Shown here: positions 8,083-11,837 of the stretch, in pieces | Layout of the letters: the number at the start of each line of letters is the position of its first letter | Position numbering within the stretch: position 1 is the first letter of the stretch | From: DATDOO01 sp035293245 | Lineage (GTDB): Bacteria > Pseudomonadota > Gammaproteobacteria > Methylococcales > Methylococcaceae | Assembly (NCBI GenBank): GCA_035293245.1 | Contig: DATDOO010000027.1 | Span: 1-11,837 of the forward strand | DNA length: 11,837 bases | Direction: 5' to 3' | Notes under the pieces: model-generated | The model's database searches: none | Told to the model about the DNA's origin: nothing | The model's input: the letters and a program-made list of their open reading frames with translations, nothing else | Made by a program: the position numbers and the translations under genes

Positions 8083-8092
8083 ACCGATCGGT
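8083..8092. promoter_or_regulatory. Perfect 10-bp palindrome in the hen1-purU divergent region
   Basis: ACCGATCGGT reads the same on both strands. A second copy of its half-site, ACCGAT, lies at 8072-8077, eleven bases before the first (one helical turn). The site lies 68 bases upstream of the hen1 ATG and 106 bases upstream of the purU ATG, so it could be an operator for either gene. No convincing sigma-70 promoter boxes could be assigned on either strand. Confidence 0.3.
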
Positions 8093-8127
8093 GCGACAAT
8101 CGCGATCTGTAGTCTGTCATAAACGAA

Positions 8128-8144
8128 GTGGAAAACCGTTCCAC
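8128..8144. promoter_or_regulatory. Dyad GTGGAA-N5-TTCCAC upstream of purU
   Basis: Perfect 6-bp arms (8128-8133 and 8139-8144) are separated by five bases, the geometry of a dimeric repressor site. It lies about 54 bases before the purU ATG. It could be an operator or a small leader hairpin. No regulator can be named from the sequence. Confidence 0.3.
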
Positions 8145-8198
8145 AATAAACATGCGCACAGACTGCTTCCACAGGAAAACTCACTCGACAGGTGATTC

Positions 8199-9053
8199 AT
8201 GAAAAACACCGGCATCCTCCTCATCGACTGCCCCGACCGCATCGGCATCGTGGCCGCGGTCGGCGACTTCCTGTACCGGCACAACGCCAACATCCTGCAC
8301 GCCGACCAGCATCAGGACGCGGAGCGCGGCCTGTTTCTGATGCGCGTGGAGTGGGAACTGGCCGGTTTCGACCTGAGCCTGAAGGAGTGTGCCCAGCAAT
8401 TCGCGCCCATCGCCGAGCGTTTTGCCATGCGCTGGCGCATGGAGGACTCGGGCAAGCCGCAGCGCGTCGCCCTGTTCGTGTCCAAGTACGACCATTGCCT
8501 GGTCGATCTGCTCTACCGCCACCAGAGCGGCGAACTGGTCTGCGACATTCCGCTCATCGTCAGCAATCATCCCGACGCCCGGCGCTGGGCGGATTTTTAC
8601 GGCGTGCCGTTCTTCCATATCCCCATGGAAGCCGACCGCAAGGCCGAAGGAGAGGCGCGGCAGCTCGCGCTGCTGGCGGAGCACGGCATTGATCTGGTGG
8701 TGATGGCCCGCTACATGCAGATCCTCTCGGCCGAGTTCGTGGAGCGTTTTCCGCTGCGCATCATCAACGTGCATCATTCCTTCCTCCCCGCCTTCAGCGG
8801 CGCCCGTCCCTACCACCGCGCTTTCGAACGGGGCGTGAAGCTGATCGGCGCCACGGCCCATTACGCCACCAAAGATCTGGACGAAGGGCCGATCATCGAG
8901 CAGGACGTGATCCGCGTCTCCCACCGCGACGGCCTGGAGGATTTGCTGCAAAAAGGCCGCGACCTGGAGAAGATGGTGCTGTCGCGGGCGGTGCGCTGGC
9001 ATCTGGACCACCGCGTGCTGGTCTACGAGCGCAAAACCGTGGTGTTCGACTGA
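8199..9053 (+). CDS. purU: Formyltetrahydrofolate deformylase PurU
   Basis: The enzyme hydrolyses 10-formyltetrahydrofolate to formate and tetrahydrofolate, balancing one-carbon pools and supplying formate to PurT in purine synthesis. The 284 residues contain an N-terminal ACT domain (about 1-75, beginning ILLIDCPDRIGIVAAV), which in the family binds regulatory amino acids. The C-terminal formyltransferase fold (about 90-284) has the Asn-His-Asp triad at Asn190, His192 (INVHHSFLPAF) and Asp228 (LDEGPIIEQD), with the spacing seen in glycinamide ribonucleotide transformylases. The ATG at 8199 has AGGTGA just upstream. It is transcribed divergently from hen1 across 184 bases that carry two palindromes. 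Length and motifs are normal for the family. Confidence 0.96.
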   Translation: MKNTGILLIDCPDRIGIVAAVGDFLYRHNANILHADQHQDAERGLFLMRVEWELAGFDLSLKECAQQFAPIAERFAMRWRMEDSGKPQRVALFVSKYDHCLVDLLYRHQSGELVCDIPLIVSNHPDARRWADFYGVPFFHIPMEADRKAEGEARQLALLAEHGIDLVVMARYMQILSAEFVERFPLRIINVHHSFLPAFSGARPYHRAFERGVKLIGATAHYATKDLDEGPIIEQDVIRVSHRDGLEDLLQKGRDLEKMVLSRAVRWHLDHRVLVYERKTVVFD

Positions 9054-9170
9054 GTAAAGCCGGGAACGTGGCCGGTCGCGACGCTATTTGTTCGGCGATT
9101 GCGCCCGGCCCTTGCGCTACGATATGGCAGCCCGCTCGGCCCATTCATCTTTTGTGACAGGGGATAAGTC

Positions 9171-10499
9171 ATGAATTACCCGATCAAAACCGCATTGCTG
9201 GCGATGCTCCTTGCGTTGGCCGGTTGCGCCAGCGACAGGGCCTATCGCCCCGACCTGACCGCCTGTCAGATGTCGCAGTCCGCCGAGCAGTGCGCCCGGC
9301 ACGCCATCCTGGTGCACACGGGGCAACCGGATGAGTACCGGATGGGCTTTGTGGAGTTCGACGATCAGGGCCAGGTGCGGGACCGCGGACAACTGAAAGC
9401 GGTGCTGAATCATTTTCAGGACATTGCGGCCAAGGAGGATGTCCTGCTGGTGACCTTCGCCCACGGCTGGCATCACAACGCCCGCTACGACGACGACAAT
9501 GTACGGAATTTCGGCCGGCTGCTCGGCCAGCTCGCGAAAGCCGAAGCGGATTCCGGCCACCGCAGGGTGCTGGGCCTGTATCTCGGCTGGCGCGGCGAAT
9601 CGGTTTCGCTGCCGCTCCTCCGCTACGCGACGTTCTGGGAGCGCAAAAACACCGCCCACAAGGTCGGCGCCAACGGCGTCACGGAGGTGCTGCTGAAGCT
9701 GGAAGAGATCGTCAACGTCAAGGAAGGCATCGCGGCCGCAGACACCAGGCCGAACCAGAGCCGCATGGCGATCATCGGGCACAGTTTCGGCGGGGCGGTG
9801 CTGTTCACCGCCCTGCAGCAGATCCTCGAAGATCGCTTCATCGACAGCCGCCGCGGCAAGACCGTGGGCGATACCGCCAAGGGTTTCGGCGACCTGGTGG
9901 TTCTGGTTAATCCGGCCTTCGAGGCCTTGCGTTACGCCAGTCTGCACGACCTGGGCCGGGAGCGTTGCTCATACTTTCCCCAACAATTACCCAAGCTGGC
10001 GATCCTGACCTCGGAAGCCGACTGGGCCACCGGCTACACTTTTCCGGCCGGGCGGTTCTTCTCCACCCTGTTCGAATCCCACAACACCTTGCAGCGAACC
10101 TTTTGCAACCAGACGCTCCAACTCGAGGAAGGCCAGGCCGATCGCAACACGGTGGGGCATTTCGCGCCGTACCTGACTCACGAACTGCACGCCACCGGCA
10201 AGGGCGTCAAACATCTGACCGACGACGGCCTTTCCTTTTCCGAACTGAAACTGCGCTGGGCCAGTCAGCAGGCCGGCGGCGAATTCGACTTCGGAGACTC
10301 CCGCCTCACGCACCTGGGGCACGCCCACCCGCTCAACCCCCACCTGAACATCCGCGTGGATTCAGCACTGATCGCGGGACACAACGAAATCTGGGACCCG
10401 CGCGTCGTCAACTTCATCCGCGACTTGATCGCCATTTCCACCACGCCGGAAACAGCGAACCAACCGGCCTGCGAGAAGGATGGCAAAGGCGGGAAATGA
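9171..10499 (+). CDS. Lipoprotein with alpha/beta-hydrolase nucleophile elbow
   Basis: The 442-residue product starts with a lipoprotein signal: a hydrophobic stretch from residue 8 ending in the lipobox LAGC, with Cys19 as the lipidated residue. The residue after Cys is Ala, so outer-membrane sorting is likely by the +2 rule. The nucleophile elbow GHSFGG (203-208) puts the catalytic Ser at 205, on a strand reading RMAIIGHS. Asp284 (TSEADW) and His404 (AGHNEIW) are my candidates for the rest of the triad, chosen by position only. The upstream stretch FAHGWHHNA resembles the oxyanion-hole region of serine hydrolases. AGGGGA precedes the ATG at a good distance. A ceramidase-like gene follows 35 bases later, so a lipid or ester substrate is plausible. 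I do not recognise a named family, and the substrate is unknown. Confidence 0.85.
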   Translation: MNYPIKTALLAMLLALAGCASDRAYRPDLTACQMSQSAEQCARHAILVHTGQPDEYRMGFVEFDDQGQVRDRGQLKAVLNHFQDIAAKEDVLLVTFAHGWHHNARYDDDNVRNFGRLLGQLAKAEADSGHRRVLGLYLGWRGESVSLPLLRYATFWERKNTAHKVGANGVTEVLLKLEEIVNVKEGIAAADTRPNQSRMAIIGHSFGGAVLFTALQQILEDRFIDSRRGKTVGDTAKGFGDLVVLVNPAFEALRYASLHDLGRERCSYFPQQLPKLAILTSEADWATGYTFPAGRFFSTLFESHNTLQRTFCNQTLQLEEGQADRNTVGHFAPYLTHELHATGKGVKHLTDDGLSFSELKLRWASQQAGGEFDFGDSRLTHLGHAHPLNPHLNIRVDSALIAGHNEIWDPRVVNFIRDLIAISTTPETANQPACEKDGKGGK

Positions 10500-10534
10500 C
10501 CCTCTGAACGCCGCGTAACCCAGGGAATCCGACC

Positions 10535-11311
10535 ATGCCGCTGCCCCGTCTCGCCCCCCGCACCGTCTACCAGCTCCTGGCCGCGTTGATCGCCTTGGCC
10601 CTGTTGTCGGCGGTACTCGCACCGCCCATTCCCCAGGACCCGGCCTATTACCGCTTCGCCGACGACACGACGCGGCTGGGTATCCCCAATTTCTGGAACG
10701 TGGCGACCGACCTGCCGTTCGTGCTGGTGGGATTTCTGGGCTTGCGTTTTCTGTACGGCCCGAACGAATCCGGTATGACGGAAGAACTGCGGCCGATTCA
10801 CACGGCGTTTTTCGTCGGGTCGGTGCTGATCGGCCTCGGTTCGGGATATTTTCACTGGCATCCGGATGGCGACACCCTGCTGTGGGACCGGTTGCCCATG
10901 ACGGTGTCTTTCATGGCGTTCTTCTGCATCGTCATCGCGGAAACGCTTTCCGCCAACCTGGGGCGGCGGCTGTTCTGGCCGTTGCTGGCGGCCGGGTTGC
11001 TGTCGGTGCTGTATTGGTACGGCACGGAAACGCTGGGGCGGGGCGATTTGCGGCCCTATGCCCTGGTGCAGTTCCTGCCGATGCTGATTCTGCCGGTGCT
11101 GCTGGCTTTCCCGCCGTCGGGACACGCTTCCCGCGGCTACTGGGCGGTATTGGGGTTTTACGCGGCGGCGAAAGTCGCGGAGTTATTGGACGGCCGGCTG
11201 TACGAACTACTGTGGGGTTTCAGCGGCCATTCCCTCAAGCATTTGCTGGCGGCGGCAGGCGCGTACAGTTTTCTGGCGACAATCGAACGGCGGCGCTCGG
11301 CTGCCGGCTGA
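10535..11311 (+). CDS. CREST-superfamily membrane hydrolase (alkaline ceramidase-like)
   Basis: This is a 258-residue protein with about seven hydrophobic segments, starting at roughly residues 12-30. The active-site pattern of alkaline ceramidases is complete: Ser103, His107 and Asp118 in SGYFHWHP...LLWDR, then His232 and His236 in GHSLKHLLAA. The spacings (Ser+4 His, His+11 Asp, His-x3-His) equal those of human ACER3, where three His ligands hold a zinc ion. The superfamily cleaves amide bonds of lipids within the membrane. A true ceramide substrate is uncertain in this presumed host, since few Proteobacteria make sphingolipids; another acylated lipid is possible. AGGGA (10522-10526) precedes the ATG, and the gene probably shares a transcript with the lipoprotein gene just upstream. 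Confidence 0.88.
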   Translation: MPLPRLAPRTVYQLLAALIALALLSAVLAPPIPQDPAYYRFADDTTRLGIPNFWNVATDLPFVLVGFLGLRFLYGPNESGMTEELRPIHTAFFVGSVLIGLGSGYFHWHPDGDTLLWDRLPMTVSFMAFFCIVIAETLSANLGRRLFWPLLAAGLLSVLYWYGTETLGRGDLRPYALVQFLPMLILPVLLAFPPSGHASRGYWAVLGFYAAAKVAELLDGRLYELLWGFSGHSLKHLLAAAGAYSFLATIERRRSAAG

Positions 11312-11344
11312 ACGTGTCCCTTGGTTTTTTCTTCGGAGCAAGAC

Positions 11345-11837
11345 ATGAACTGGCGCAACAGCACCGCGCGTTTCGGATCGCTGACCATCGGGCTCCACTG
11401 GTTGATGCTGCTACTGCTTGCTGCGGTGTACGCGTGCATCGAACTGCGCGAGCTTTTCCCCAAAGGAAGCGATCCTCGCGAGGCATTGAAGACGTGGCAC
11501 TTCATGCTGGGCTTGGCGGTTTTTGCTCTCGTCTGGCTCCGCCTGGCTGCGCACTTGGCCGGCCCCCTCCCTCGTATCGAACCCGATCCACCCCGCTGGC
11601 AGAAGCAGGCCGCCAAGCTCATGCACCTTGCGCTCTTTGTGTTCATGATCGGCATGCCGCTGGGAGGCTGGCTGATTCTCAGCGCGGCAGGAAAGCCGGA
11701 GAGTAAGCCGGTTCCTTGCCGATGGTTAGGCTCAAGTTGGTCTTCTCTGTTTGCCGCCTGGTTTCCCGGCGGTGCCACACGATCTTCGCCTTGCATCGGT
11801 TCGTCCCCGGCTCCTCGCAGAACCGGACTTGGAGCGT
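11345..11837 (+). pseudogene. Cytochrome b561, N-terminal 118 residues, disrupted near 11698
   Basis: The ATG at 11345 has GGAG (11335-11338) six bases upstream. Residues 1-118 read as a CybB-type cytochrome b561, a small di-heme membrane electron carrier that passes quinol-derived electrons. His18 (GLHWLM) in the first membrane segment and His52 (TWHFMLGL) in the second are the usual haem ligands; the third segment contains His94 and ends SAAGKP at 116-118. After Pro118 (codon 11696-11698) the frame stays open to the window end but is no longer b561-like: the fourth membrane segment and its His ligands are absent and the peptide is Ser/Pro/Trp-rich. The break coincides with the predicted end of a group II intron on the opposite strand, so the gene is probably inactive. 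Whether the remainder resumes beyond the element cannot be seen. Confidence 0.8.
11699..11837 (-). mobile_element. 3' end of a probable group II intron (domain V fragment and domain VI)
   Basis: Read on the minus strand from the right edge, AAGTCCGGTTCT (complement of 11819-11830) resembles the 3' strand of domain V. A two-base linker leads to a domain VI-like helix: GAGGAGCCGG (11816-11807) pairs with CCGGCTTACTC (11711-11701) all along except for one bulged A opposite position 11704. This is the hallmark of the lariat branch point, and it lies about seven bases from the point where b561 homology resumes. Nested stems CCGATG/CATCGG (11799-11794 with 11724-11719) and GGCGG/CCGCC (complements of 11768-11772 and 11754-11758) fill the distal part. 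At about 116 bases this domain VI is unusually long, and the terminal bases do not match the common AY ending. Domains I-IV and any reverse transcriptase would lie beyond the window. Another structured element is possible. Confidence 0.55.

Noticed and set aside
8181..9011. A 276-codon open frame on the - strand opposite purU.
   Set aside because: It is antisense to a clear PurU with an intact Asn-His-Asp triad, and shows no recognisable domain.
11158..11796. A 212-codon open frame on the - strand at the right end.
   Set aside because: It spans the probable intron end and the antisense of two clear membrane-protein genes; its peptide resembles no known family.
11807..11826. CCGGCTCC-TCGC-AGAACCGG hairpin at the right edge as a free-standing terminator or REP element.
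   Set aside because: It can form an 8-bp stem with wobble pairs, but there is no T run, and the same bases fit better as the domain V 3' strand and domain VI 5' strand of a group II intron.

Overview
The window is GC-rich with dense, closely packed genes, and the protein families present (PurU, WYL regulator, cytochrome b561) are typical of Proteobacteria. A gammaproteobacterium fits best, but no rRNA or other marker gene is present, so this is a weak inference.

Layout. Positions 1-3140 (+): the 3' part of a WYL-domain transcriptional regulator, then a 747-residue protein with two AAA+ ATPase modules and an unrecognised N-terminal third. The 44-base gap between them holds a perfect 8-bp inverted repeat that contains the ATPase gene's Shine-Dalgarno sequence. 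Positions 3240-3853 (-): a toxin-antitoxin pair, a Doc/Fic-fold toxin preceded by a small ribbon-helix-helix-like antitoxin rather than a classical Phd. Positions 4020-8014 (-): a complete bacterial RNA repair operon, hen1 followed by pnkp, joined by an ATGA overlap. Positions 8199-11311 (+): purU, a lipoprotein with an alpha/beta-hydrolase nucleophile elbow, and an integral membrane protein with the full active-site signature of the alkaline ceramidase (CREST) superfamily. Positions 11345-11837 (+): the first three transmembrane segments of a cytochrome b561. Homology stops abruptly near 11698, and the rest of the window folds as the 3' end of a group II intron on the minus strand (3' strand of domain V, then a domain VI with a bulged branch-point adenosine), so the gene appears to be disrupted.

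How the genes work together. Pnkp (5' kinase, 2',3' phosphatase, ligase-like adenylyltransferase) and Hen1 (3'-terminal ribose 2'-O-methyltransferase) together heal, methylate and reseal RNAs cut by ribotoxins. The toxin-antitoxin pair and the WYL-ATPase pair beside them give positions 1-8014 the look of a stress or defence cluster, whereas the genes after 8199 look like metabolic and envelope functions. The link between the RNA repair genes and the other two modules is inferred from position only.

No tRNA, rRNA or CRISPR array was seen, and no gene-free stretch exceeds 300 bases. The gap at 3141-3239 shows nothing convincing; the gap at 9054-9170 holds only the Shine-Dalgarno sequence of the lipoprotein gene.
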